Assembly (NCBI GenBank): GCA_965277445.1
Contig: CBDICY010000032.1
Coordinates: 124,001 to 188,000 of the forward strand
Length of the DNA stretch: 64,000 nucleotides
Source: JAFMDF01 sp965277445
GTDB taxonomy: Bacteria > Bacteroidota > Bacteroidia > Chitinophagales > Saprospiraceae
Direction of reading: 5' to 3'
Translations under genes and position numbers: made by a program
Notes under the pieces: generated by a model
What the model was told of the DNA's origin: nothing
Database searches by the model: none
Seen by the model: only the letters and a program-made list of their open reading frames with translations
Shown: one piece after another, positions 1-9,231 of the stretch
Position numbering within the stretch: position 1 is the first letter of the stretch
Layout: the number at the start of each line of letters is the position of its first letter

Positions 1-525
1 ATGTGGCGCAAATCCTTTGGGGCCATAACTTCCTGTTGCGACAATCGCTTTACCTGCTACCACCATTCGAGGCCCTGGAATAATGTCTTTTTCTATTGAT
101 CTTTTAATGCCTACGTCTGCATATTCTGCCCCTTCCGAGCCTAAATCTCTAATGGTCGTAAATCCTGCCATCAAAGTATTCTTAGCATGTACCGTTGCTC
201 TCACTACTCTTTCCGTCAAAGATTCTACTAACACTTGGTCATTCCATCCCGTTTCATTATAGGGTTGCAGTAAAATATGCGAATGTCCTTCAATCATTCC
301 TGGCATCAATGTTCCTGTTAATTCGATAACGGTGGCATCATTTGGAATAATCACATCTTTTGTTGATCCAGCCGCTATTATACGCTCGTCCTCCACTACT
401 ACTATCCAATTTTGCTGTAATTGTTCGCCATCAAAAACTTGCTCTGCTTTTAAGACCGTTAATTGGGCAGATAAATGTATTCCTAAAAAAAGGAAGCAAT
501 TAATAATCAATAATCGTTGTATCAT
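1..525 (-). CDS. amidohydrolase family protein, N-terminal part (cut by window edge)
   Basis: The reading frame runs from an ATG at 525 to the window edge, giving 175 residues without a stop. Residues 1-20 form a signal peptide ending in LSAQ. The next part has the usual beta-sandwich start of imidazolonepropionase-like amidohydrolases, then MPGMIEGHSHI with the metal-binding pair H81 and H83, then GFTTIRDLGS, typical of this family. The protein is probably an exported metal-dependent hydrolase; the substrate cannot be told. Its start codon overlaps the stop of the upstream AraC-type gene as ATGA, so the two are likely translated together. The catalytic C-terminal half lies outside the window. 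Confidence 0.85.
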   Translation of the reverse strand, partial: MIQRLLIINCFLFLGIHLSAQLTVLKAEQVFDGEQLQQNWIVVVEDERIIAAGSTKDVIIPNDATVIELTGTLMPGMIEGHSHILLQPYNETGWNDQVLVESLTERVVRATVHAKNTLMAGFTTIRDLGSEGAEYADVGIKRSIEKDIIPGPRMVVAGKAIVATGSYGPKGFAPH

Positions 526-1673
526 GATTTTAAATTTTCTCTAAATTCAGAAGGCGCAATTCCTTCTAGTTTTTTAAACGCTTTGTAAAATACAGAGCGA
601 GAATTAAATCCCGCCAATTTACCTATTTCTTCCAACTTATAATGATTATATTTTTGCGAAGTCAGTATTTTTTTTGCTGCGGACACTCGATATTCTGCTA
701 TCCATTCATAGTAGGTTTTCTGCAATTGCTCATTTAAAATTTGGGAAAGATGATGTGGGCTGACTTTAATGCTTTCTGCCAATGTTTTTAAAGTCAATTT
801 AGGGTTTAAATAAGGTTTTCCCTCTTTCATTTCTATGGTTAATTTCTGTAAAATACCGTCCATTTGAGTTTGACTCAAAGTAGATTTTTGATACTTCTTT
901 TCTGATCGATTTTCTTTTTGTAATAACCCATCTTTTAAAATAAACAAGTTAAGTGCATAGATGGTAAATGTATCAAAAGCTGCCCCAATATTATCCCAAG
1001 CATCTCCAACGTCCAACAAAACTTTAAACAACCAAAGGGTCGTAGCTAATAATTTTAAAAAAAGAAAAGCAAAACACCAGCGATAAATCGGATTCAAAAC
1101 GGTTGTCCAAAAATCTTTTTGTTGTTTTAAAAAATTGACTAATAATTGATAAATCGGCCAAGCATACAAAATAGATTGTAGCACGCCTAATTCATTCACA
1201 TATTCCTTAATACACCAAGGGTCTGCATGGAAGGTTTGATTATTAGGTAATTCAGGTAAATAATCATGGTAAGCATTCCGAAAGGCATTTAATTTGAATA
1301 CTTCATCTTGTAGAAAAAAATTGAAATGATACAAAAAGTAACATCCAAAAGGTAAAAAATGCCAATACCAGTTTTTAGGATGTTTGTCCACTAAGGAAGC
1401 AACCATCAAATAAATAGCCGCTGGGATAAAAAAATTAAAAGGTTCGGACAAGTCTACAAAGTGCGGAATATGGACAATCACTCCGCTATAACACAGAAAA
1501 ATTTCCGTCATTACCAACGCAGCCGCAAATAATATAGCGCCAAGGTATTGATAGGTTCGGTTTTTACCTAGCAAAAAAAATATTGCCAAAAAGAAACCCT
1601 GTACCACTCCCATCAAAATGAAAATAGTAAAAAAATCAATGCGGTAACCAAGGGTGTCGGGCCAATACTCCAT
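522..1673 (-). CDS. AraC-family regulator with N-terminal membrane domain
   Basis: 383 residues. About the first 260 residues are hydrophobic with roughly seven membrane segments, and the last 100 are an AraC-type double helix-turn-helix: LAESIKVSPHHLSQILNE, then a second helix pair with LAGFNSRSVFYKAFKK. This architecture is common in Bacteroidota and is assumed to link a membrane signal to transcription; no ligand is known. The stop TGA at 522-524 overlaps the ATG of the downstream amidohydrolase, so the two form an operon and the hydrolase may be its target or may supply its signal. The upstream 360 bases hold no other gene on this strand. Confidence 0.88.
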   Translation of the reverse strand: MEYWPDTLGYRIDFFTIFILMGVVQGFFLAIFFLLGKNRTYQYLGAILFAAALVMTEIFLCYSGVIVHIPHFVDLSEPFNFFIPAAIYLMVASLVDKHPKNWYWHFLPFGCYFLYHFNFFLQDEVFKLNAFRNAYHDYLPELPNNQTFHADPWCIKEYVNELGVLQSILYAWPIYQLLVNFLKQQKDFWTTVLNPIYRWCFAFLFLKLLATTLWLFKVLLDVGDAWDNIGAAFDTFTIYALNLFILKDGLLQKENRSEKKYQKSTLSQTQMDGILQKLTIEMKEGKPYLNPKLTLKTLAESIKVSPHHLSQILNEQLQKTYYEWIAEYRVSAAKKILTSQKYNHYKLEEIGKLAGFNSRSVFYKAFKKLEGIAPSEFRENLKS

Positions 1674-2035
1674 TTGATAAATTCAAAATTGAAAATGTAA
1701 AATTAGAAATTTAAAAGTAAGTAACGGATAAAAGTAAGTTGGATATTTTGTATTTCATTCCTCACGAATTTATTAACCCACGAATTATAGTTGTTTAAAC
1801 TATTATAGAGCGTCAGGTAAAAAGATGAAGGGACACGGATGTTAGATATTATTAATTTTTGCAATATCAATTTTTAACCGGACTATCTATATTTTGGTAT
1901 TACAAAAACTATAATTATTGCTAAAAATGGTGTTTCCCGATGGGAAAACCCAAGAATTCCTTGTTTTTATGGTTTTTCATAGTGGTTAGTCATTAGATTT
2001 GGAATCATTATCTAAAATAAAATCACCGACAAAAA
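1674..2035. other. divergent intergenic region with a small hairpin
   Basis: This 362-base AT-rich spacer separates two divergently transcribed genes and must hold both promoters. The only clear structure is a hairpin with TTTCCC at 1933-1938, loop GAT, and GGGAAA at 1942-1947, with outer GG/CC pairs. I find no full TAnnTTTG box and no small reading frame of note. Confidence 0.5.
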
Positions 2036-3673
2036 ATGAATCACTCAATCAACTCCAACAAAATCTATTGGCCTATTTTAGGGTTACTCGCCGCTATCAA
2101 GATGGGTATCCATTTATTTACGAATACGATTACTCGTTATGGTTTGCACCGAGATGAATATTTGTATATCTCTGAAAGCGATCACTTGGCTTGGGGGTAT
2201 ATGGAAGTCCCGCCAATGATTTCCATAATTGGTAAAATTGCTAAATTATTATTTGGAAATACAGAATTTGCTGTACGCTTTTTTCCTGCTTTGATTGGGG
2301 CTATTTCGATTCTTTTAATTGGTTTGATAGTGCGAGATTTAGGTGGAAAGAAATATGCACAATTGATTGGTGGATTTGGGTTCTTGATTTCCCCCGCTTT
2401 TTTAGGAAGTAATAATTTATTTCAGCCTGTTAGTTTTAATCAGTTTATGTGGTTATTATCTTCCTTTATGATGGTGCGGATTGTAAAAAAGTTAATTGAT
2501 AAAAAGATAGATTCATCCTCACAGAATCCTAGTATTAGAACGAAAGCTTCTACCCTTATGGAGGGGGGCAGGGGGAGGAATCACCTGTTAGTAAACTGGT
2601 ACTGGCTAGGCATCATCGCAGGCTTAGGTTTCCTCACCAAATACTCCATCGTCTTCTTTTTCGCAGCCATGATTGGTGGTTTATTACTGACGCCTCATCG
2701 GAAAATCTTCTTTACTAAATATCCTTATATCAGTTTCGGAATTGCTTTGCTAATCGCCTTACCTAATTTATGGTGGCAAGTGGCACATGATTTTCCTATC
2801 GTTCGCCATATGGAAGAATTGGCAGCGACTCAATTAGTTAATGTTAGCGCAAGTAGTTTTTTAACCCCTCAGTTTTTAGATCATTTTAGCGCCACGACTA
2901 TCTGGGTAGCAGGTTTAGTTTTTGTTTTTACGAATAAAAAAGTCAAGCCCTACCGTTTCTTAGGTTGGACGTATTTACTGGTCATCTTGTTTTTATTATT
3001 GACTAGCGGTAAAGACTATTATGCTTTTGGAGCTTATGCGATGCTTTTTGCTCTGGGTGGAGTCGCTTTAGAACATTGGCTTGGACAAAAATCACTATGG
3101 TTAATTCCTATTATTACCTTCTTAAATTTACCTGCGATTCCACTCGCCTTACCCATTCTACCCATAGAAAAGATGGAAACCTACAGTAGATACATTAGAG
3201 ACGATATAGGCATGGAAGATCTATTTCGTTGGGAAGACGGCATTGTCCGAAATCTACGACAAGATTATGCAGATATGCACGGTTGGGAAGAAATCCCCCA
3301 AAAAGTAGCTAAAATTTATCATAGCCTAACGCCTGAGCAACAACGAACCTGTCTTCTATTTGCAGGGCATTATGGGCAAGCAGGTGTCATGAATTTCTAT
3401 CGAAAAAAATACAACCTGCCAGAAACATATAGTTTTAATGCTAGTTTTGTGGCTTGGGTACCTGATAATTTAGAAATAACTTGCCAGATTGATATTGATG
3501 ATAACCCACAAGGAGAATCGGAATCTTTTTATTCAACTGTTCTATTGGATAGTATTGAAAATAAGTATGCTAGAGATCCTGGTTATATCTATTTTAAAAC
3601 TCAGCCTCGAACAGATTTGACACCTGTTTGGAAAGAATTGGTAGAAACGCAACGTAAGGCAGCAGGATATTGA
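2036..3673 (+). CDS. GT39/PMT_2-like membrane glycosyltransferase
   Basis: 545 residues with about ten membrane segments. The N-terminus has the GT39/ArnT pattern: an acidic pair in HRDEYLYI after the first membrane helix, then WGYMEVPPM, as in dolichyl-phosphate-mannose mannosyltransferase-like proteins that use lipid-linked sugars at the outer face of the inner membrane. The soluble C-terminal part is probably periplasmic. Residues near 150-187 are odd: a polar stretch containing EGGRGR interrupts a hydrophobic region and is encoded by a G-rich repeat (about 2555-2590) related to one at 56533-56629. The frame stays open, so the protein may still work. The acceptor is unknown and neighbours do not help. 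Confidence 0.8.
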   Translation: MNHSINSNKIYWPILGLLAAIKMGIHLFTNTITRYGLHRDEYLYISESDHLAWGYMEVPPMISIIGKIAKLLFGNTEFAVRFFPALIGAISILLIGLIVRDLGGKKYAQLIGGFGFLISPAFLGSNNLFQPVSFNQFMWLLSSFMMVRIVKKLIDKKIDSSSQNPSIRTKASTLMEGGRGRNHLLVNWYWLGIIAGLGFLTKYSIVFFFAAMIGGLLLTPHRKIFFTKYPYISFGIALLIALPNLWWQVAHDFPIVRHMEELAATQLVNVSASSFLTPQFLDHFSATTIWVAGLVFVFTNKKVKPYRFLGWTYLLVILFLLLTSGKDYYAFGAYAMLFALGGVALEHWLGQKSLWLIPIITFLNLPAIPLALPILPIEKMETYSRYIRDDIGMEDLFRWEDGIVRNLRQDYADMHGWEEIPQKVAKIYHSLTPEQQRTCLLFAGHYGQAGVMNFYRKKYNLPETYSFNASFVAWVPDNLEITCQIDIDDNPQGESESFYSTVLLDSIENKYARDPGYIYFKTQPRTDLTPVWKELVETQRKAAGY

Positions 3674-3677
3674 TTTC

Positions 3678-3739
3678 CTGTAGTGCCAAGTGCTACTTGA
3701 TATACCATTTCAGATACTAAGCAACACTTGGCACTACAG
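3678..3739. repeat. 15-bp perfect inverted repeat after the GT39-like gene
   Basis: CTGTAGTGCCAAGTG at 3678-3692 pairs perfectly with its complement at 3725-3739 around a 32-base spacer. It begins 4 bases after the stop codon at 3673. There is no T-run, so it is more likely a dispersed repeat or mRNA 3'-end structure than a classical terminator. Confidence 0.75.
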
Positions 3740-3857
3740 TAAAATATTGCGCTTTAACACTCTTTTAACGCCCATAATATTTTCAATAAAACAAGGTTAT
3801 AAAAGCATATTCTTTCAGAAAGTAATCTGCATTTTTTAACACTAAATTTATTGAAAG

Positions 3858-5078
3858 ATGAACACCTTTTTAAATCAATGGCAACGTTTCCAAGTTGCAC
3901 TAATCACACTTTTGTCTACGCTCTTTTTATTCATTTTACCAAATATTGGAACTAGTCAATGTTTTCTGAACACCAATACGAATCAGTATGAAACGGCTAA
4001 TGGTGAGCCTTGTGTCAACACAATTATTACTGCTGTTCCTTTTTTAAGAATTGCGCCTGATGCCAGGTCAGCAAGTTTAGGAGATGCTGGAATTGCTATA
4101 TCCACAGATGCGAATGCATTGCATTTTAATGCTTCTAAACTCGTTTTTGCAGAAAAAAGAACAGGATTTAGTCTGACCTATACCCCTTGGTTAAGAGCAT
4201 TAAACGTAAATGATGTTTATTTAGCTTATGGCTCTGGTTATTTTAAAATTAATGAAAAAAATGCAGTAGGATTAGGTATCCGATATTTTTCTTTAGGAGA
4301 TATTGCTTTTACTAATGCCAATGGTATTCCAATCGGGAACGGGCGACCTAATGAGTTAGCATTCAATGTAAGTTTTGCTAAAAAATTAACGAATAATTTT
4401 TCAGGGGGTTTTGGATTAAAATATATCTATTCAAATCTAGCAGCAGGTCAACAAATAGGTGGAGAAGATATTAGTGCAGGGAAATCTTTTGCGATGGATT
4501 TTTCTTTTACTTACCAAACGCCTACGCTAACAATTGGTTTAGCCGCTACCAATTTGGGGCAAAAGATTACTTATACCAATTCCGTCAATAAAGATTTTAT
4601 CCCTGGCAATTTAGGCATTGGTGTCGCTTGGAACAAATCTTTAGGGGAAGATACTCGATTAACCTTAACCATAGATGTTAATAAGTTACTAGCTCCAACT
4701 CCAGACCCTGCTGGAGCAGATGAAGATTTTGATGGCGTACCCGATTATAAACAAGTATCTACTTTTAAAGGCATCTTTGGTTCTTTTAGTGACGCATCTG
4801 GTGGTTTTTCAGAAGAAATCAGAGAGTTGATGTTTTCTTTTGGAATGGAGTTTTCTTACAAAGAATTTATTGCACTCAGAACTGGATATTTCTTAGAAGA
4901 TCGGACTAAAGGCAATAGGAAATATTTCACCACAGGTCTTGGTATAACCTATAAATTTGCTACGCTAAACGGCTCTTATCTTATACCTACAACTAACCAA
5001 AGAAATCCTTTAGACAATACTTTTCGAGTGAGTCTATTATTTCATTTTGGTCAATTAGGCAAAGTCAAAAATAGTTAA
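3858..5078 (+). CDS. porV: type IX secretion outer-membrane protein PorV (LptO-like)
   Basis: 406 residues with a hydrophobic signal sequence (about residues 14-33) and a beta-rich barrel region. The hallmark near residue 60 is AVPFLRIAPDARSASLGDAG followed by alternating barrel strands, which is the conserved PorV N-terminus. In known type IX systems PorV is an outer-membrane shuttle that takes cargo from the SprA translocon and works with the PorU sortase to attach it to the cell surface. No porU or other Por gene is adjacent; the gene stands alone, as it often does. Together with gldA/F/G later in the window it supports a T9SS-bearing bacteroidete. Confidence 0.9.
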   Translation: MNTFLNQWQRFQVALITLLSTLFLFILPNIGTSQCFLNTNTNQYETANGEPCVNTIITAVPFLRIAPDARSASLGDAGIAISTDANALHFNASKLVFAEKRTGFSLTYTPWLRALNVNDVYLAYGSGYFKINEKNAVGLGIRYFSLGDIAFTNANGIPIGNGRPNELAFNVSFAKKLTNNFSGGFGLKYIYSNLAAGQQIGGEDISAGKSFAMDFSFTYQTPTLTIGLAATNLGQKITYTNSVNKDFIPGNLGIGVAWNKSLGEDTRLTLTIDVNKLLAPTPDPAGADEDFDGVPDYKQVSTFKGIFGSFSDASGGFSEEIRELMFSFGMEFSYKEFIALRTGYFLEDRTKGNRKYFTTGLGITYKFATLNGSYLIPTTNQRNPLDNTFRVSLLFHFGQLGKVKNS

Positions 5079-5093
5079 TACTGCTAGTTGTTT

Positions 5094-5126
5094 AGATATG
5101 CCAGTTTTTTGAAAATTGGTATATCT
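5094..5126. repeat. hairpin after porV, AGATATGCCA family
   Basis: AGATATGCCAGTTTT at 5094-5108 pairs with AAAATTGGTATATCT at 5112-5126, allowing two G-U pairs, and is followed by TTTA. It lies 16 bases after porV. The same arms occur as a perfect hairpin at 48548-48581. It probably acts as the porV terminator. Confidence 0.65.
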
Positions 5127-5141
5127 TTACCTTAAAAACGC

Positions 5142-5600
5142 ATGTTTCATAAAATAGAAAAAGCAATACCCTCGGATACCAAAAGGTTATCCAAAATCGC
5201 TTGGCAATCCAAAAGTCATTGGAATTACCCAGCCGAATGGATGGAATTATGGCGAAAAGGCTTAACTATTTCTAGTGAAATGATTGCCCAAAACGAGGTT
5301 TTCAAATTCGTTTTAGAGAATGGAGAAATTGTAGGTTGTATCGTCTTAATTACCGAAGAAGACATTCTTTGGATTGAACATTTATGGGTTTTACCTGCCT
5401 ATATCGGAAATGGTTTTGGGAAAAAATTATTACAAACTACTTTAACTAAAATCATCAAACCTACTCATCAAAAAATAAAAGTTGTTTCGGATATTCATGC
5501 AACAGCCTTCTACGAAAAAATGGGTTTTCAAACCGTTAGTCAGTATGAAAGTGTGCCTAAAGGGCGATTTTTGCCTATTATGGAAAGAATACCTACTTAA
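5142..5600 (+). CDS. GNAT family N-acetyltransferase
   Basis: 152 residues, the usual size of a single GNAT domain. The acetyl-CoA binding segment is seen at about residues 85-105: IEHLWVLPAYIGNGFGKKLL, giving the strand-4 and Q/RxxGxG/A-like loop (here YIGNGFGK). The end has the common pattern AFYEKMGFQ. It should transfer an acetyl group from acetyl-CoA to an amine, but the substrate is unknown. It is a single gene between porV and a repeat-rich spacer. Confidence 0.88.
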   Translation: MFHKIEKAIPSDTKRLSKIAWQSKSHWNYPAEWMELWRKGLTISSEMIAQNEVFKFVLENGEIVGCIVLITEEDILWIEHLWVLPAYIGNGFGKKLLQTTLTKIIKPTHQKIKVVSDIHATAFYEKMGFQTVSQYESVPKGRFLPIMERIPT

Positions 5601-5822
5601 AGCTCGGTCATCTTGTTAATCCTAAATAATTATCCCTCCCATCCGCATTGCGGTTCGCTCAATTCTAAACAATTACGCCTTCTCATCCGCGTTGCGGTTC
5701 GCTCGCTTAGACACTCCCATCCGTTTCACAGTTCACAAACGATGTTTGCTCATACAGGGCATTTACCCTGTGGGTTCGCTCACTCATCCTGTTAATCTTG
5801 CAAAATCTTGTCATCCTGTAGT
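5601..5822. repeat. repeat-rich spacer with tandem and dispersed short repeats
   Basis: Two near-copies of CATCCGCATTGCGGTTCGCTC lie near 5640-5662 and 5681-5702, followed by a related stretch starting CCCATCCGTTTCACAGTTCAC (about 5717) and an ACCCTGTGGGTTCGCTC motif near 5767. The reverse complement of the last two occurs near 58150-58215 after gldF. The right end (5783-5822) carries the CATCCTGTTAATC / CTTGTCATCCTGT repeat also present at 33159-33195, and runs into the 3' end of the aminopeptidase gene. Confidence 0.7.
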
Positions 5823-8392
5823 ATCATCGCCTTCCGTTCCAATACATCTGCAGATTGCAAAATCTTATTCTTTAACTTCACAGGATAATCCGCTGGCAAT
5901 CCTTCCAAAAATTGATGTACTGCTTGTGCAGCAGGTACACTTGAATGCCCACTTAAAATAGTCTGCGCCCAACGTTTTGGGAAGAAAATACCACCTGTTT
6001 GTTGAATTTCTTGAACCAGTTCCAAACTTGGAATAATGTATTTTTCTGCGGAAACTGCTCGAAGCGGATGATGTAAATATTGCAAAGCTCGACCGACCCA
6101 AGGTTCTTTTGCTCGGTTCTCTTTTTGCTTTAAGCTTTCAAAAAAAGCATCTCTAACCGTTTCCTCACTTGATAAAGCTGGAATGATAAATGCCATTGCT
6201 GCTTTTCTATCTGGATTGGTAATTTTTGCTAATTGTTCTTGCAAAATTTGGTCGCTATTTGCTACATTTCTGACCGCTAATTCATAAGCCAAAGTTGTCA
6301 TTTCATTTTCGGACAAAGTAAAATCTTTAATGGTTAAATCTTCTGCCCATAAATCTTGTAATTGCTGAATACCTTTCGAAGAACGTGCCATACCAATATA
6401 AGTATCAAATAAAGTTTTTTTACGACCTGGATTGTCTGCTTTTAACAACAATTCCCATAGTAAATCTTCTATTTTTTCGGCATTTGCTAATTGTTCATCC
6501 GCAGATAAAAAGCCCCAAAAAGCAGTTCGTAAATAACCCAACCGACTAGACAAACCTTGAATTTCTTTTTCTGCTGGCAAGCCGACCAATAGGCTTTCTA
6601 AAAGTTGTTTGGGGGCTATTTTCCCCCTTAACATACTTTCGTATAAAGAAAACCAAGCTGCCGATTTAGTCATCTCCTCTTCAACGTTTTGAATGTTGGC
6701 TAATAAATAGCTTTGGCTTTTTTCATCTAATTCAAAGAAACCATAAGCTTTTTCTGTAACGTGTGGTAAAATAAAATCTGGTGTTGGCTGGCCAATTAAT
6801 TCCGTAACAGTCGTTTTTTCGGTTAATATTTGAAGGGGGATTTTTTGAATTTTGCCATTGCTAGAAGTTAATAACTCGCTATTTTCTTGCCAGATATTGC
6901 CACCCGAAGTGGTGTTTTGAAATACCAATTCATAATTCGCTATTTTTCCATCTTTAGTTTCCAAATTGGCTTTTAACCAAGGCATGCCCGATTCTTTTAC
7001 CCAAGCCTGACTCCACGTTTTTAAATCTAAATCCGTTCGTTTATCCAAAATAGCAATCAAATCATCCCAAGTCGCATTATCAAAAGAGAAAGTTTTTAAA
7101 TATTCTTGCAAACCTTCTTGGAATATTTTCTTCCCCATAATCGCCTCTAATTGCTTCATTACTACAGGCGCTTTTTGGTAAATAATCCGACCGTATAATA
7201 AACTCGCTTGATTGAGGTTATCCAATTTTTGCTGAATGGGATGACTACCTGCCGAACGGTCTTCTCCATATGCACTTGGATGATGTCTTTGTAAAAATCG
7301 AAGGTCATGGTTAATGTCTGGGAAATTAGGGTTCACCATTTTTGCTGCCATAAAATTAGCAAAGACCTCTTTTAACCAGACATCATTGAACCAATCCATC
7401 GTTACTAAATTGCCAAACCACATATGGGCAGTTTCATGCGCAATCAAGGAATTTCGGCTCATTTTTTGGTTCAACGTCGCATTCTCTTCTAAAAATAAGG
7501 AACGGTCTTTATAAAAAATAGCGCCAGGGTGTTCCATCCCACCAAATTGAAAAGCAGGAATGAGGGCAAAATCAAATTTTTTAAAGGGTTGTTTGATATC
7601 CGTATATTTTTCTAACCAACGAATTGATTTTAGGTGCAAATCGAATACTTCGGGTGCATTTCTTTTTACTTTCTCTTCGTTCGTTTCTCTATGATACAAG
7701 GTCATTTCGATGCCATCTAAGGTATCCGTAATTGCCTCAAATTTTCCTGCGGTGAAGGCGAAGAGGTAAGTGCTAATCGGAGGTGTTTGTTCATATTCAT
7801 AAAGTATTTGATTTCCTTTTTCTTCTTTTTGTGTTAATGGATAATTCGCTAGTGCTGTCCAATCTCTAGGAGTTTGTAATCTCAAGGTATATTTCGCCTT
7901 AATATTTGGTTGATCAAAACAAGGAAAAGCGGTTGAAGCTTTATTAGGAACAAACAAAGTGTATAAATAATCTTCATTACGATTCAACGCTTGTTCTCCA
8001 GCATGGAATGCAAAGTTGAAATTATTTCTTCCTTCAACAAGATGTTCTTTCGGAATGATTATATGATTCTTTTCCAAACGATAAGACATATTTTCAAATT
8101 CCTTAATCCATCTATCCAATAATCTCTCTTTTGGATTTACAAAGTCTAAAACCAAATCATGTTCTACCTCATCTAAATCAAATTCGATAATAGCAATACC
8201 TATTATTTGTGTATCAATCGACTCAGAAATATCGAAGTATAATTCATACGTTACATCCTTAATCGTCGCTTTCCGATAATCTGCTAAGGTTTTAGAAACA
8301 CCTGATTCGAGGGACATAGGTTCTGGTTGTTGACAAGAAAAAGTACCTGTAAAAATGAAAATGATGGAGATTGAAAAAAGTAGTAATCGCAT
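5792..8392 (-). CDS. M1 family metallo-aminopeptidase, lipoprotein
   Basis: 866 residues, the full length expected for an M1 aminopeptidase with a helical C-terminal domain. A lipoprotein signal ends at Cys20. The zinc site is HETAH at 319-323 with the third ligand Glu342 in WLKEVFANF. The substrate-anchoring motif reads GGMEH (284-288) instead of the common GAMEN. It should remove N-terminal amino acids from peptides in the periplasm or at the outer membrane. The last residues, DDKILQD, are encoded by a dispersed repeat that also supplies the stop codon, so the native C-terminus may have been altered. It is divergent from the NTF2-like lipoprotein gene, with 104 bases between them. Confidence 0.92.
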   Translation of the reverse strand: MRLLLFSISIIFIFTGTFSCQQPEPMSLESGVSKTLADYRKATIKDVTYELYFDISESIDTQIIGIAIIEFDLDEVEHDLVLDFVNPKERLLDRWIKEFENMSYRLEKNHIIIPKEHLVEGRNNFNFAFHAGEQALNRNEDYLYTLFVPNKASTAFPCFDQPNIKAKYTLRLQTPRDWTALANYPLTQKEEKGNQILYEYEQTPPISTYLFAFTAGKFEAITDTLDGIEMTLYHRETNEEKVKRNAPEVFDLHLKSIRWLEKYTDIKQPFKKFDFALIPAFQFGGMEHPGAIFYKDRSLFLEENATLNQKMSRNSLIAHETAHMWFGNLVTMDWFNDVWLKEVFANFMAAKMVNPNFPDINHDLRFLQRHHPSAYGEDRSAGSHPIQQKLDNLNQASLLYGRIIYQKAPVVMKQLEAIMGKKIFQEGLQEYLKTFSFDNATWDDLIAILDKRTDLDLKTWSQAWVKESGMPWLKANLETKDGKIANYELVFQNTTSGGNIWQENSELLTSSNGKIQKIPLQILTEKTTVTELIGQPTPDFILPHVTEKAYGFFELDEKSQSYLLANIQNVEEEMTKSAAWFSLYESMLRGKIAPKQLLESLLVGLPAEKEIQGLSSRLGYLRTAFWGFLSADEQLANAEKIEDLLWELLLKADNPGRKKTLFDTYIGMARSSKGIQQLQDLWAEDLTIKDFTLSENEMTTLAYELAVRNVANSDQILQEQLAKITNPDRKAAMAFIIPALSSEETVRDAFFESLKQKENRAKEPWVGRALQYLHHPLRAVSAEKYIIPSLELVQEIQQTGGIFFPKRWAQTILSGHSSVPAAQAVHQFLEGLPADYPVKLKNKILQSADVLERKAMILQDDKILQD

Positions 8393-8496
8393 TATTATTG
8401 ATTGAAATGACCAAATAGACTGTAAAGCAAAGAAAAATGCTGGGTTTTATTTAATTTTAAGCCGTCTTTTGAAATCACCGTTACAAATTCGACAAT

Positions 8497-9012
8497 ATGA
8501 AAAATGTATGGCTATTCTTATTAGTCCTATCTATTTGGACTTGTTCCCCACCTACAACCACTACTGACAAAGCAGTTGAAAAAACAGTAAAAGCTAGTCT
8601 TGAAAAAACAGCCAACCCTTCGCTTGAAAAAAAGGAAGCATTGATTCGAGCAAATATCAAAGCGTTCTCTCAAGCCTTAATGACGCAAGATTATGACTTT
8701 GTGGTCAATGCGTATACGGATGATGCCAAGATATTTCCGAATGGCACCAAAATATTAATAGGCAAAACCGCTATCCGAAAATATTGGACACCCCCAGCAG
8801 GCAGCAATCGTAAAACAACTTATCATAAAATCACCCCCGAAGAAATCAAGATTATTGGTTCGGAGGCTTATGATTATGGCTATTACGAAGGGAAATCTCT
8901 TGGAGAAGATGGCAAAGAAAGCAGTTGGAAAGGTAAATATGTGATTACTTGGAAAGAGGTTGAACCCAATGTTTGGAAAATGTATTTGGATATTTGGAAT
9001 AGTGTACAGTAA
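8497..9012 (+). CDS. lipoprotein with DUF4440/SnoaL-type NTF2-like domain
   Basis: 171 residues. The signal ends in a lipobox-like IWTC, placing the lipid on Cys16. After a Lys/Glu/Thr-rich linker (to about residue 48), residues 50-171 match the short alpha+beta cone of SnoaL/DUF4440 proteins: IKAFSQALMTQDYDFVVNAY, then TDDAKIFPNGTKILIGKTAI, and a final W-K-M-Y-x-D-I-W-N strand. Proteins of this fold bind small molecules or have lost catalysis, so no reaction is assigned. It stands alone; no link to the divergent aminopeptidase is known. Confidence 0.72.
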   Translation: MKNVWLFLLVLSIWTCSPPTTTTDKAVEKTVKASLEKTANPSLEKKEALIRANIKAFSQALMTQDYDFVVNAYTDDAKIFPNGTKILIGKTAIRKYWTPPAGSNRKTTYHKITPEEIKIIGSEAYDYGYYEGKSLGEDGKESSWKGKYVITWKEVEPNVWKMYLDIWNSVQ

Positions 9013-9231
9013 TAATTTACTTCTTATTTATAACTAAAATTCGCTCAACTACGTATTACTACTTGGCAAAGGATCAAAGGCAAAGAACGAAGGGACTATA
9101 CACCTAGAAACGTATTTTCCACCTACTCTTTTCTGTAATAAAAGACGCTTTTTAGTTCAGGCTTTACCTCTCGCCCTTCGCCTTTAGCCCTTTGCCCATT
9201 AGCACCATTATTCTTTGATAAAAAATACAAC

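Noticed and set aside
332..544. Plus-strand frame of 70 residues
   Set aside because: It lies opposite the amidohydrolase, and its peptide is not protein-like.
5865..6101. Minus-strand frame inside the aminopeptidase gene
   Set aside because: Out of frame with the conserved M1 protein.
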